Shown: one piece after another, positions 29,804-39,571 of the stretch
How positions within the stretch are numbered: position 1 is the stretch's first letter
How the letters are laid out: each line of letters begins with the position of its first letter
From: Naumovozyma dairenensis CBS 421
Lineage: Eukaryota > Ascomycota > Saccharomycetes > Saccharomycetales > Saccharomycetaceae
DNA length: 64,000 nucleotides
Reading direction: 5' to 3'
Assembly: GCF_000227115.2 (NCBI RefSeq)
Contig: NC_016482.1
Location: 620,001-684,000 of the forward strand
Translations under genes and position numbers: made by a program
The notes under the pieces: generated by a model
Databases searched by the model: none
What the model was told of the DNA's origin: nothing
Seen by the model: only the letters and a program-made list of their open reading frames with translations

Positions 29804-30751
29804 ATGAACAATTTCAATCCAAATATGAACATGAATATGAATATGAACAGGAACAATATGATGCCCATGCCCATGATGCATAGCAATCCAGACGGAAATG
29901 TAGGGGGTAGTAGTGGGAGCCAGCATTATAATCAGCCTTCGAGAATCGTATACCTAGGTTCTATTCCATATGATCAAACTGAAGAACAAATATTAGATCT
30001 TTGTAATAATGTGGGGCCCGTCGTTAATTTAAAGATGATGTTTGATCAACAAACTGGGAGATCTAAAGGATATGCCTTTATTGAATTTAAAGATTTAGAA
30101 ACGAGTGCATCAGCCATTAGGAACTTAAACGGGTATCAGTTAGGTTCTAGATTTTTACGATGTGGTTATTCAAGTAATAATGATATTTCCTCTACGGGGA
30201 TATCTTCGAATGATCAATCAATGGGGAACGTAGATGATGGATCTAACGTTTTGTTTTCAGATTTACCGTCAGGAATAGATGTTAATATCAATATGACTAC
30301 ACCGGCTATGATGATATCAAGTGAACTATCTAAAAAATCTAAAGAAGATCAATTAAACTTACTACAGAAACTTAAAGAATGGACGTCAGAAAATAAAGAT
30401 TTAGCTGTTGAATTGTTTAACGAATACCCTCAATTATCATTCGTCATTGCAGAAATATTATTGACAAATGGTATATGTAAAGTAGATGATTTAGCGCAAT
30501 TAGTAGCAGCTCAGAACGATTCCAACGAAAATGAACAATCTAATAATAACAATAGTACAAGTAACGCATTTGCCCAAAAGTCTAACGATTTATTGTCCAA
30601 TGACCCAGAGCTATTGGAGACTCAAAAGGAACTTCTAAGAAAAGTCCTACAATTATCTGATGGTGAAATAGCCATTCTTCCGGAGAATGAACGGATGTCT
30701 ATGTGGGATATCAAACAACGTGCACTTAAAGGTGAATTCGGTAATATATAG
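29804..30751 (+). CDS. RNA15: Cleavage factor IA subunit Rna15 (CstF-64 homologue)
   Basis: Binds U- or A-rich signals in pre-mRNA within cleavage factor IA and helps set poly(A) sites. The RRM lies at about residues 45-125: RIVYLGSIPYDQTEEQIL for RNP2, then GRSKGYAFIEF for RNP1. A hinge (LPSGIDVNINMTTPAMMISS) binds Rna14, and a C-terminal helical domain ends MSMWDIKQRALKGEFGNI. At 315 residues it is slightly longer than Rna15 (296). The surplus is an N-terminal run of repeated Met-Asn pairs encoded by near-perfect six-base repeats. Confidence 0.95.
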   Translation: MNNFNPNMNMNMNMNRNNMMPMPMMHSNPDGNVGGSSGSQHYNQPSRIVYLGSIPYDQTEEQILDLCNNVGPVVNLKMMFDQQTGRSKGYAFIEFKDLETSASAIRNLNGYQLGSRFLRCGYSSNNDISSTGISSNDQSMGNVDDGSNVLFSDLPSGIDVNINMTTPAMMISSELSKKSKEDQLNLLQKLKEWTSENKDLAVELFNEYPQLSFVIAEILLTNGICKVDDLAQLVAAQNDSNENEQSNNNNSTSNAFAQKSNDLLSNDPELLETQKELLRKVLQLSDGEIAILPENERMSMWDIKQRALKGEFGNI

Positions 30752-30918
30752 ACTAGGGTATGGTATAGATAAAACCTATTTGAAAATAAAATTAGAATAT
30801 CAACCAAAGAAAAATACTGTTGATATTAGTATCAATATCATTTAATATAAACTATAATATACTATATACTATGGAACAACCAAATAATGGTGACTTAAAA
30901 TCTCAAAAATCTTTCGAG

Positions 30919-31677
30919 CTATTTTGGTAGTACAGTTAGATTTTTCATTGAAATTGAAAACGAATCACAAATTTGTTGACATCTGTGTAAATCTAACCTA
31001 CAGAGAGGGCAAAAATATGTTGGGCCAATAGCAAACGAATGAGTGGATGACTTCATTCCCTTCCTTATTGTAGAAAACCAATCTTTTATACAACATTTAT
31101 GGAAATAATGTTCGCAAGGTAGTTTTACAACTTTGGAGGGTATCATATCTGTAGTTTGTTCTGTTCCGTTCTGTTGTTTTTCTAAATCATTTGTACTAGG
31201 AACAACTTTCACCCTTTCCAAACAAATTATACAACATTCATTAATTGGAATTCTGTCATCTTTCGTTGACATTTCGACGAACCTATCGATTGGAATTTTC
31301 TTATCCATATCAATCGAGACCTTTCTAGTACTTAGTTCACAACGATTAATTGTGAAATGACTATATTTAGCTGGATCTAAATCTTGACATTCCAAGTCTA
31401 TGATACTAACTTTTTTTTTGACAGACCATTTCCTTAACTTTATTTTCAATTTTTGGAAATAAAACAGCCTTCTAAGACGTAACATTGTACCTTTAATGAA
31501 ATTGCTGATTTCAGAATGATATTGTAGAATAATAAAAAATAATCCAAGAAAAAAGAAAATCCCACCTAACCAAAAAAATAATGTTTGACACTGAATGATA
31601 AGATCGAGAGTCTTGGACCAAAACGGTATGTTCGTTAATTTATCAGTATCTTCCCTTGGGATAAGTTCAATTCTCAT
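30919..31677 (-). CDS. Membrane-anchored RING-H2 protein, probable E3 ubiquitin ligase
   Basis: I do not recognise the orthologue of this 252-residue protein. Residues about 28-50 (IQCQTLFFWLGGIFFFLGLF...) form one strong transmembrane segment. A basic stretch follows (RLRRLFYFQKLKIKLRKW), suggesting the C-terminal part faces the cytosol. A RING-H2 zinc finger is clear: CCIICLERV, a 30-residue insert, then PCEHYFHKCCIKDW, then YFCPLC. Such domains recruit E2 enzymes, so membrane-linked ubiquitin ligation is likely, but the substrate is unknown. In S. cerevisiae no such gene sits between RNA15 and MTR3 or RIM8. The frame is intact. Confidence 0.78.
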   Translation of the reverse strand: MRIELIPREDTDKLTNIPFWSKTLDLIIQCQTLFFWLGGIFFFLGLFFIILQYHSEISNFIKGTMLRLRRLFYFQKLKIKLRKWSVKKKVSIIDLECQDLDPAKYSHFTINRCELSTRKVSIDMDKKIPIDRFVEMSTKDDRIPINECCIICLERVKVVPSTNDLEKQQNGTEQTTDMIPSKVVKLPCEHYFHKCCIKDWFSTIRKGMKSSTHSFAIGPTYFCPLCRLDLHRCQQICDSFSISMKNLTVLPK

Positions 31678-32323
31678 TATCTACTTGATTACCGCTTTCT
31701 GGTTTCATATCTCGGAAAAAATGATCAAGAAGAATGATCCAAGTAGAATTTTATGAAGTATTAGGGGTGAGTACCTCTTTGGAAGATGGATTATAAGAAG
31801 TGTAAAAAAACTGTATAAGCAACGCATGTACTAGTTGAAACCATAGATCATTCCGATGACTTTCAAATTTTTAGGGGAAGGTAACATATTGGACGATAAA
31901 AAATAATGCGTAAATCAATAAACGTCGACATTTTTTTGTCAAAGGATGTTAACAGTCTCATTTTTTTATTTTCTTTCGTATTACTGTCACAATGTTATGT
32001 AAGGCGGTAGAAAAAAAATTGTGTCAAAAAAAAAAAAAAAAAAGTTATAACTACTAGCGGCGCTACTATATCTATTCCACTCTATTGTTTCCATCAGTCG
32101 AAGAATTAGTACTCAATTACCCTTCCCAAGACACAATAGAAGCTTGTTAAGATTTTTCCTCGATATCTAGAGATAGACCTTTCAAAATAATAAATATACT
32201 TGTGTACGAAAAACGGGTTGTTTACTGTTAATGCATGTATTAAATGATATTAAATAATGAGTCAAATAGAAGAATCTAATTTTACAAAGGAAGTTTTTCT
32301 TATAGATTTTAGCTATACTGAAG
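31678..32323. other. Intergenic region RING gene/MTR3
   Basis: Upstream region of the RING gene and 3' flank of MTR3. It contains a run of about 20 A at 32024-32043 and several shorter A/T runs. No gene was seen. Confidence 0.5.
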
Positions 32324-33028
32324 CTACTTCTTCTTTCCTTGTAAAAGATAGTTGACCATTAAACTCTTATAATTTATGTACTGTTCCTTACAACGTCCTA
32401 GAATACTTGTAAAATCTTCATCATTGAAAACGGCATCACCGTTGTCTTTCCAGAATCCAACTATTTCTTCACCACCCTTAGTAAATGAGATAACATTCCC
32501 ATCAATTTCTGCAGCTGTAGTTAAATCAATCATTTCAATTCCACTATCAACCAATGCTAGACAGGTAGACATAACAATGAAAGGAATTAATTTACTAATG
32601 TCATTAGTCTTATCGATAACTAAATTAACAAATATATCTATACCTGATTTTGGATACTTTTCTAGATTCACCACAGAATTAAATATCCCAACTAGCCATG
32701 AAGCTACTTCCTTCAATTCGTTTGTTTGATATTTCTCCACTATACCATTTTTTAATTGAATAGAAATTGTTCCTTGAGATGTAAATGACCCACGGATAGA
32801 CTTCGGTCCATATACAGATGTTACAATAGAAAATTCATCCGATTCTATTAATGTGGAGCCGTTACAATTTTCTATTATGTCGGATTTGATTGACAGCGAT
32901 GGTATTCCATCCTTTTTGGCTACTTCTTCTGCTTTTAACGGTTCTGTTTCTGGTTCAAGACTACTTGCGAATGCAATTGGTTTCGCATTTCCTGGACCTA
33001 GTAATCTTCTTCTATCTTGCACGTTCAT
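32324..33028 (-). CDS. MTR3: RNA exosome core subunit Mtr3
   Basis: One of the six RNase PH-like proteins that form the catalytically inert ring of the exosome, which processes and degrades RNA in nucleus and cytoplasm. The 234 residues are close to Mtr3 (250). The N-terminus [20 protein letters not shown] is nearly identical to S. cerevisiae, followed by ENCNGSTL, the core [32 protein letters not shown] and a C-terminal [11 protein letters not shown]. Compared with S. cerevisiae a loop near residue 150 is shorter. In S. cerevisiae MTR3 neighbours NSR1; here RIM8 lies between them. Confidence 0.94.
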   Translation of the reverse strand: MNVQDRRRLLGPGNAKPIAFASSLEPETEPLKAEEVAKKDGIPSLSIKSDIIENCNGSTLIESDEFSIVTSVYGPKSIRGSFTSQGTISIQLKNGIVEKYQTNELKEVASWLVGIFNSVVNLEKYPKSGIDIFVNLVIDKTNDISKLIPFIVMSTCLALVDSGIEMIDLTTAAEIDGNVISFTKGGEEIVGFWKDNGDAVFNDEDFTSILGRCKEQYINYKSLMVNYLLQGKKK

Positions 33029-33427
33029 TTTTGAGTATTGATTGGATGCTGTATATGTTCAGTGGTCTTCTTATATTTGAGAGTTTTATACAAAATAATA
33101 TCTAAATAGAAATCTGAGTTGTACACATATGCAAGGCAAGTACTTTTTTCTTGCTTTTTTAGTTATTCGATGTCCGCGAAAGTTTTTGGTCGCCGTCTTT
33201 AAAGATGAAAAAATTTGGGCAAATTCTGTCCGGAACAAAAAGATCAATATTATAAAGAAATGAATACTATGTAACCTCACTGGACGTAAGACAAACGTCA
33301 CCTTGAATATGTCATTATATGCTTTTTTCATTTCTTTTCTCTCTCATTATTATGCTTTATGGATGTGTTTATATATGCTTATATATATTTAATATTATGA
33401 AGTTCTCATCACGTATTAGTACTATTT
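33029..33427. other. MTR3 upstream region
   Basis: About 400 bp between MTR3 and the RIM8 stop. A GATGAAAAAATTT block near 33204 is RRPE-like, but no PAC partner was found. No gene was seen. Confidence 0.45.
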
Positions 33428-35320
33428 TCAATAGTCATCAGGTTGGCTTTCTAATTCTTGAAGTCTTAATCTCTCCAGTTCTTGTTTGTCTTCTAAGTTG
33501 GCTTCATTTGTGCCTTCCTTTGGAGTATATTCAGGGGCCGGATTATCAATCATAGGTGACGTTAACCATTCATTGACATCCCAGTCGGGAATTTGCGTTC
33601 CATTTATTGAGTGATGACAGTGACATACTATAGACTCTGAAAGGTCATTTGTTTCACTACTATATTCATTACGAGTACTGGTCTGTAGATTTGAAGCTTC
33701 TGTAGACTGGGTGGTTATATTTTGAGTTGGTTGTTTAGTTGTACCTACAACAATCTCTATGGACATGCCTGTCACATTTCGAAGTCTTTTCAATTTTTCG
33801 ACATTTACCATATCTTTATAGATGATATTAGATTCAATATCGTTCTGATTATTTAAAATATTATCACTTCCATTATTTTTGCCATTCTCCGTTTGGGTTA
33901 CAATCTTGAGAACTTTCTTTTGAATATGATTAATATTATTTTCCACTCCTTGAGTAACTTTATTACGAATAGTATTGCCATTATTATTATTACCGTTTGA
34001 AGTAGAAGCATTATTGTTATCGTTATTATTATTATTGCCATTAAATATAAACCCATTACTGTCATCATCGTCATCAGCACCGCTACCAATTATCCTATTT
34101 GATTCTGTATAAACCATATTTTTCCTTGATAAATTAACCATAACTTCTACGTAATATTGAAATGAGAAGAATTTATTAAAAGATGTAAAAGTAGAAAGGG
34201 TGTCCAGTGGAACTTTCAAATAAAGTGTCGAATTTGATTGTAAAGTTTCAGGATCAATATATAATGGAGCAATATTTTGACAAATATCTTTCCTGAAAGT
34301 TTCCATGGAAGTATTTTGATTACCAATTCTACAGATTCTTACCAAAGTTAGTATTAGACCAGCAGAATGATGGCATTCTTTATAATGCTGTATGGCGATA
34401 TGAATTGGGATCAAATCGCCCAAGATATACCCTGATTTTCCAATGTCAACAGAAATTTGCACCGTTTTGTCAATCTTGTTAGGATTAAGATGCGATTGCT
34501 GTTCATTTGTTTTCAGACTCAATTCTTTAGAGCTCTTTGATACTTTAGAACTACTTGAACTTTTAGAACTCTTCGAATTAGTAGAATGGTTTGTAAATTT
34601 GGTGAATGATGAAGAGGCATCTTCTGGTGTCAACAGTTTATTTGATTGAGAACCATTACGATGTGAAAGCATTGAATAAGATTGTAAAACTACAGTTTTC
34701 GTTTTAATATCAGGTAAATTGGTGACATCTAGAGGTACCAAGACTGAGAAGCCTTGTTCACATCTGGATATGGGTTTTTCGTGTTGGTTTATACCCAATG
34801 ATTCCAGTGAACATTGTAAATAATAATCAATGGAGCCCTTTTCGAATTTTATTGAACTAAATATATGTTTACCATTTGGTATTTTTATTCGGAATGGGAA
34901 ACGATGTTCTCCTTTCGTTAAGCCATTGATTGGATCAGCATGAGGGATAGCATTATTATTAGTTTCTTGTTGAATACCTTCAGAGCCATATAAGAATGAT
35001 GATTTTTCAACCAATTTTTCTATTTTTTTATTTGTTGTTGGACCTGTACTTTTCAATTTAACTTTTATTTCAGAAATTAAAGAGAATCTCAAAGCGATAT
35101 TTGTAAGATCTTTCTTTATGTCTAGTATTACTTCTCCCTTAATATATTCATTTGGTTTCCAAAGTCTATGTGGTTCATCCAGTTTTATATAAAATAATTT
35201 GACATTATTACCTGATAGTAAACCGGAATGCGAATGTGTATGATGATAAACAACGTTTGCTCCATTTTTTATTTTGCAGTTAGAAGATTTAGACTTCTTT
35301 AAAATGTCGAGTAAAGCCAT
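33428..35320 (-). CDS. RIM8: Arrestin-like pH-signalling protein Rim8/PalF
   Basis: Alpha-arrestin that links the plasma-membrane pH sensor Rim21 to ESCRT and so to proteolytic activation of Rim101. The arrestin N domain begins NNVKLFYIKLDEPHRLWKPN and includes YIKGEVILDIKKDLTNIALR. The arrestin C domain includes VQISVDIGKSGYILGDLIPI. Long Ser/Lys and Asn-rich inserts occur in the middle. The C-terminus has NPAPEYTPK, a PxY-type motif of the kind that recruits Rsp5 or ESCRT. I start at the ATG at 35320 (MALLDILKK), 630 residues; the open frame extends 30 codons upstream without similarity. S. cerevisiae Rim8 is about 542. A TGCCAAG site lies in the promoter. Confidence 0.9.
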   Translation of the reverse strand: MALLDILKKSKSSNCKIKNGANVVYHHTHSHSGLLSGNNVKLFYIKLDEPHRLWKPNEYIKGEVILDIKKDLTNIALRFSLISEIKVKLKSTGPTTNKKIEKLVEKSSFLYGSEGIQQETNNNAIPHADPINGLTKGEHRFPFRIKIPNGKHIFSSIKFEKGSIDYYLQCSLESLGINQHEKPISRCEQGFSVLVPLDVTNLPDIKTKTVVLQSYSMLSHRNGSQSNKLLTPEDASSSFTKFTNHSTNSKSSKSSSSSKVSKSSKELSLKTNEQQSHLNPNKIDKTVQISVDIGKSGYILGDLIPIHIAIQHYKECHHSAGLILTLVRICRIGNQNTSMETFRKDICQNIAPLYIDPETLQSNSTLYLKVPLDTLSTFTSFNKFFSFQYYVEVMVNLSRKNMVYTESNRIIGSGADDDDDSNGFIFNGNNNNNDNNNASTSNGNNNNGNTIRNKVTQGVENNINHIQKKVLKIVTQTENGKNNGSDNILNNQNDIESNIIYKDMVNVEKLKRLRNVTGMSIEIVVGTTKQPTQNITTQSTEASNLQTSTRNEYSSETNDLSESIVCHCHHSINGTQIPDWDVNEWLTSPMIDNPAPEYTPKEGTNEANLEDKQELERLRLQELESQPDDY

Positions 35321-36260
35321 TGAAGTGTTAACCGAAATGCTTAAATAGGTAAGATTCCAATTGTGATGCCGGGAGCTGGTGTAATCAGGTTTAGGTAAGA
35401 GGAGGAGCAACGAAAACTTTTGTTTCTGAGAGCAATATAATGGAATGATATGATCTCTACCTAAAGTAATTGAGATAAGCTGGCTTATCTAATCGTTTCC
35501 TTGAATATGGATGTTAAGAAGTGATCCAAAGTTGATGGTATAGTTGTTATGTTCTACTTTTGTTGCTAAGCCCACACGTGCTTTGCTTGGGAAGCTTATG
35601 AAACAGATTACCTTATCTCAGATCTGTGAACGCTATCTGTAGGAAGCTCGGGCAATAAAAAACAAAGTCTGTTGTTCTTAGCATGCATTGACGACAAAAC
35701 TGCCAAGTTCCTTTCTGTTTCCTTTACATAATATTGTTCAAGCACCTATTTTTTTCTTGGCGAAAATATTCCAAATTTCGCCATTTTTGCCATTTTTGCC
35801 AAACAGCAATTTCTCTCGCCGTTTAGAAAGAGCTGAGAAAGTTCGGCAAAAAATTTGGGGCCCGCCTGCCACCTCTTTGTGTCGGACTGAGCCTAATGAG
35901 GCTTGAGCTGGTCAACTTTTAGTTTCTGCCGATCCTTTTTGGAGCTTTCCAGACAATTATTCAAAACGGCATCGCTCTGGGATTGATTGCTATGCGATTG
36001 ATTACTCTCGAGCATTATGCTAATAATATTATCCCATTCAAGGTGCCAAAGGGCGTATAGCTCAGGTAACTTTTAGATCACCATTCCAAAGTATATACAC
36101 TCAACTATATATGATAGCGTGTTATTGTAAACGATATACTAATTAAATGGTTAAAGAGCTAATATACAAGTAATAGAATAGATAGTGTTATATATGTATG
36201 AGAGAATGAGTGAAAGTTTGCGTATTTTTTTATATTACAATGCTTTTTTATTCAAATGGT
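35321..36260. other. RIM8 promoter region and NSR1 3' flank
   Basis: Intergenic, no supported gene. Contains a TGCCAAG site at 35701 and a tandem GCCATTTTT block followed by GCCAAA around 35780-35803. The 72-codon frame at 35688-35906 has no family features. Confidence 0.5.
35701..35707 (+). promoter_or_regulatory. Rim101-type site upstream of RIM8
   Basis: TGCCAAG matches the Rim101 binding site. It lies about 380 bp upstream of the RIM8 ATG. RIM8 is known as a Rim101-repressed gene in S. cerevisiae, so a feedback loop is plausible; occupancy is inference. Confidence 0.45.
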
Positions 36261-37541
36261 TTAATCAAAGGTCTTTTTGGAACCAGCGAAACTGGCGGTA
36301 TCTCTACCTCTACCTAGTGGGGCATTGTTGGAACCAGTTGATCTGAAACCACCACGGCTACCACCACGACCACCTCTGTTGAAACCACCGCGACCACCAC
36401 GTCCACCACGGTCACCACCTCTGTTGAAACCACCACGACCACCACGTCCACCACGGTCACCACCTCTGTTGAAACCACCTTCAGGATTGGCTGGTCTTGG
36501 AGTAGAGTAGTCTAATCTGACAGCTCTGTTGTCAATGTATTCACCTTGTAGACCTTCTAAAGCCTTCTTAGCATCTTCAATGTTTGAAAATTGAACGTAA
36601 CCAAAACCCTTTGGTTGTTCAGTTTCTGGATGAGTTGGAATACGGACAGAAATAATTTCACCATATTTGCTGAAAGTTTCGTAGATGTTATCCTTATCAG
36701 CATTGAAAGATAAGTTACCCAAGAATAAAGTATCAGATGGTTCAGATGGAACATCACCGAACTTCTTAGCACGGTCATTACCACCAGCTGGCTTACTAGT
36801 AGACATATCAACATTAATTGGTCTACCATCAATTTCCTTACCTTGCATTTCTTGAATGGCCTTTTCAGCATATGATTTATCTTCAAAATCAACGTAACCG
36901 TAACCACGAGATCTGTCGGTACCTCTTTCGTAAATGACACGAGCACCAACAACACCACCAATATGTTCGAATTCCTTCTTTAACCATTCATCATCAATAG
37001 ACCAAGATAATCTACCGACGAAAATTGTAGCAGGTTCACCGCCAGAAGTCTTTTGTTTCTTGGATTCGGATTCTTCTTCTTCAACGTCTTCGGATTTACG
37101 CTTCTTATCAGAGGATTCTGAGTCGGATTCAGAAGAGGAGGAGGATTCAGAATCGGATTTAGAAGATTCCTTCTTTTCTTCTTTGTCAGATTCAGATTCA
37201 GAGTCAGAGCTGGAGTCAGAACCAGAATCGGAATCAGAAGAAGAAGAAGAAGATTCAGAATCAGATTTAGAGGATTCCTTCTTTTCTTCTTCCTTTTCAG
37301 ATTCAGAATCAGAAGATGAAGAGGATGAATCAGAAGAGTCCTTCTTTTCTTCCTTCTTTTCTTCTTCCTTTTCGGATTCAGAATCGGAGGATTCAGAGTC
37401 AGAGGAATCAGATGAAGATTCAGATGATGAAGAAGATGAATCAGAGGAGGAAGATTCGGAAGATGAAGTAGCAGCGGCTTTTTCTTCTTTCTTTTGCTTT
37501 TGGACTTTCTTTGAGTCTTTCTTAGTAGTTGATTTACCCAT
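36261..37541 (-). CDS. NSR1: Nucleolin-like nucleolar protein Nsr1
   Basis: Nucleolar RNA-binding protein for pre-rRNA processing. The 426 residues (S. cerevisiae about 414) have the full nucleolin order: a basic start, a long alternating serine/acidic domain with SSDS-type CK2 sites, RRM1 from about 171 (TIFVGRLSWSIDDEWLKKEF), RRM2 (TLFLGNLSFNADKDNIYETF), and a Gly/Arg tail with tandem GFNRGGDRGGRGGRG units. The start is taken at MGKSTTKKDSKK (37541); an upstream in-frame ATG would add 23 residues without similarity. The serine-rich part produces a 207-codon mirror frame on the plus strand. PAC, RRPE and Reb1 sites lie upstream. Confidence 0.94.
   Translation of the reverse strand: MGKSTTKKDSKKVQKQKKEEKAAATSSSESSSSDSSSSSSESSSDSSDSESSDSESEKEEEKKEEKKDSSDSSSSSSDSESEKEEEKKESSKSDSESSSSSSDSDSGSDSSSDSESESDKEEKKESSKSDSESSSSSESDSESSDKKRKSEDVEEEESESKKQKTSGGEPATIFVGRLSWSIDDEWLKKEFEHIGGVVGARVIYERGTDRSRGYGYVDFEDKSYAEKAIQEMQGKEIDGRPINVDMSTSKPAGGNDRAKKFGDVPSEPSDTLFLGNLSFNADKDNIYETFSKYGEIISVRIPTHPETEQPKGFGYVQFSNIEDAKKALEGLQGEYIDNRAVRLDYSTPRPANPEGGFNRGGDRGGRGGRGGFNRGGDRGGRGGRGGFNRGGRGGSRGGFRSTGSNNAPLGRGRDTASFAGSKKTFD
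36373..36470. repeat. 45-bp tandem repeat in the NSR1 RGG tail
   Basis: Two complete 45-bp units start at 36373 and 36418, differing at about one base, with a third partial unit from 36463. Each encodes 15 residues of the RGG domain. The near-identity at nucleotide level points to recent unequal exchange or slippage. Confidence 0.85.
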
Positions 37542-37731
37542 CTTTATGTATTGTTGAAATGTGATTTCTTTGGTTTGGTTGCTTATTCCCTCAAAATATG
37601 AATAAAACAATTAAAAAAATTAATTAAGGAAAGATATATTCACTACATAGATTGAAGCTAAAATAAAAAAGGATACCTGTGAGTTAAATAGGAAAGTTTT
37701 AGTGAAAATTTTATTCCTGGTTCTCCCTCTT

Positions 37732-37782
37732 GCGATGAGCTTGCTGAATTGCCGTAGAAGAGAAATTTTGGAAAATTTTTCA
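37732..37782. promoter_or_regulatory. PAC and RRPE elements of NSR1
   Basis: GCGATGAGCT at 37732-37741 is a PAC element, and GAAAATTTTTCA at 37771-37782 (TGAAAAATTTTC on the NSR1 strand) is an RRPE. They lie about 190-240 bp upstream of the NSR1 ATG, in the arrangement usual for ribosome-biogenesis genes. Confidence 0.75.
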
Positions 37783-37833
37783 GTTTTCGTTCTTTTTTTT
37801 TTTTTTTGTCCTTTTTGGAAATTTGACAATACA

Positions 37834-37841
37834 CCGGGTAA
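37834..37841 (-). promoter_or_regulatory. Reb1-type site of NSR1
   Basis: CCGGGTAA, the reverse of TTACCCGG, about 295 bp upstream of NSR1 and next to a T15-like tract at 37793-37807. Reb1 plus poly(dT) is a common nucleosome-excluding pair. Confidence 0.5.
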
Positions 37842-38148
37842 TAATAATTATACCGATGATTTAGTGTGACGTTTTCAAAGGGAGAATGACGACGCAGTTC
37901 TTAAACAGGTTCTGACGGTAACCTTTTCTCTGCTTTAAGATATTCAAAAGATTAAACATTTCCCTGACTTTTTCTCTTAACTACTTTTAGAAGATATAAA
38001 AGCGACATGTCTTGATTACAATTCAGTCCTTCAACTACTTTCAGTAACAGATTTTTTCTCCAAGTCTGACAATATGTAACTTGCAAGCAATTTACTCTAA
38101 AGTTTATATAGAAAGCATGGGATAAATTACTTATTGCACGTATTCAAA

Positions 38149-38310
38149 ATGATAAATTGGACAGTTCCTGTTTTAACTTCCCAAAAAAAATCTCTAAAGA
38201 GATGTTTACTAAAAATTTCTAGATTCAGTTCCAACAAACATGTAGTAGAAATGGCCGGTACTAACGTCAGATATGACAACAACGATGAATCCAATCTTAA
38301 TCTTTATTAA
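38149..38310 (+). CDS. Possible small protein, 53 codons, unknown
   Basis: ATG-initiated frame with N-terminal part MINWTVPVLTSQKKSLKRCL followed by LKISRFSSNKH. This stretch is basic and free of acids, like a mitochondrial presequence. The tail MAGTNVRYDNNDESNLNLY is polar. A TATAAA at 37995-38000 lies about 150 bp upstream. I do not recognise a homologue, and a frame this short occurs by chance in AT-rich DNA. It could also be the 5' remnant of a lost gene. Confidence 0.25.
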   Translation: MINWTVPVLTSQKKSLKRCLLKISRFSSNKHVVEMAGTNVRYDNNDESNLNLY

Positions 38311-39235
38311 ACAGATATTAATCGTTATTAGTTTAGCAGTTGGTAATAGAACAAGCACCTACTTATAGAACTGATGCATAACTCTATAGCCCAAAATTCA
38401 CCTCTCAGAGTTCTGAGGAACCTATATCGAGGCTACCTCAGCTGCAGCTGTAGTACTATAAATATTAAATATTATTCAATTCAAGCCTTACTTACTATAA
38501 CTGAACTAATTACATGGTTATTGTGAATAGATACTTCTCCTCTTATAAGTTAGCTAACATTATTTTGATTCAGAGTGATATCATCGGTTTATGTCAGCAC
38601 AGGGATTGCTGGAAAAACCTCTTGAAGTGACCCCTTGTCACCATTCCCACTAGTAAGAGTTGTTACCTCTCTCGCTCTCCCTCCCAATAGCTCGGGTGTC
38701 TCAATCTCATTAATAGGAAATATAATCTACGAAGAATACGACAACTAAAATTTACAAAAACCGCTAAATAAGCGACGTGACTTGCTGAGGCCAATTTGGC
38801 CACTTAGTGGAATCTTTAATACGAAGAAAATGTAAAATATGCGCTGGGTCATAGATCAAAATTTTAACTTCCTAAAGGCAGAGGGTAGAATAAATGACTT
38901 TGTATGATACGGTTGTTTCTATTTAAGTAAGATATGGAATAATTTATAATGATGATTAATAACAAAGGTGGAATAATAAGATAAAATACTTTCAATTCAT
39001 ACTCAGACTTTTTGCGCCTTTTATAACCTTAGATATTTTTTTGAATGTTACGTTTCCCTTTCTTTTTCTTCACTTCGACAAATTACTGTCGGGTGTATGA
39101 TGCTTTTTCTTGCATAATGTGGTGGTTTAGTCGGTAAAAATTAGTAGTAAACTAAAGCCTACTTTGTGACAGTTTCACGTGACTCTATATATCTCCTTTT
39201 TAGAGCTAGTTAAGGGCGAAAATATGAATTAATAT

Positions 39236-39309
39236 GGTTTCGTGGTCTAGTCGGTTATGGCATCTGCTTAACACGCAGAACGTCCCCAGTTCGATCCTGG
39301 GCGAAATCA
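39236..39309 (+). tRNA. tRNA-Val (AAC)
   Basis: A 74-nt cloverleaf starting GGTTTCGTGG and ending GCGAAATCA, anticodon AAC in CTTAACACG. All stems pair and the sequence is essentially that of the S. cerevisiae gene. A T8 terminator follows. No intron. Confidence 0.97.
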
Positions 39310-39390
39310 AATTAATTTTTTTTAGATTTCCCTTCCTGAAATCTCAGGTTTTTTTTTGGCGGAAGTTACAATTCCAAGATGTACAAATAA

Positions 39391-39399
39391 GGTGGCAAA
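39391..39399 (+). promoter_or_regulatory. PACE element (Rpn4 site) of RPT6
   Basis: GGTGGCAAA, a perfect proteasome-associated control element, about 170 bp upstream of the RPT6 ATG. Rpn4 binds it to co-induce proteasome genes. Confidence 0.88.
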
Positions 39400-39571
39400 A
39401 TGAAAGTACATATTTTTGATTCGGCTATTCACAGTCCTTAAATGCCAACAAAGACTAATACATATACCAGGACCTGAGATAATATATATTAGACATTCTC
39501 CAAGTTAACACATTTTTATATTATTTTTGTAATAAAGGAGAAAAAAAGCTCTAAAACCGCACAATTAAGTT

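Larger units (their letters stand above)
37542..39235. other. NSR1 promoter and spacer up to tRNA-Val
   Basis: Holds the NSR1 control elements (37732-37841), a possible 53-codon gene (38149-38310), a perfect 12-bp palindrome at 38441-38452 and otherwise AT-rich spacer. ALG13, which sits between RIM8 and RPT6 in S. cerevisiae, is missing. Confidence 0.5.

Noticed and set aside
36934..37557. 207-codon plus-strand frame antisense to NSR1
   Set aside because: It mirrors the serine/acidic repeats of NSR1 (TCA/GAA codons read backwards as Ser/Glu) and has no other protein features.
38607..38640. TGCTGGAAAAACC as another LTR start upstream of tRNA-Val
   Set aside because: Only the first eight bases agree with the LTR consensus; nothing downstream matches.
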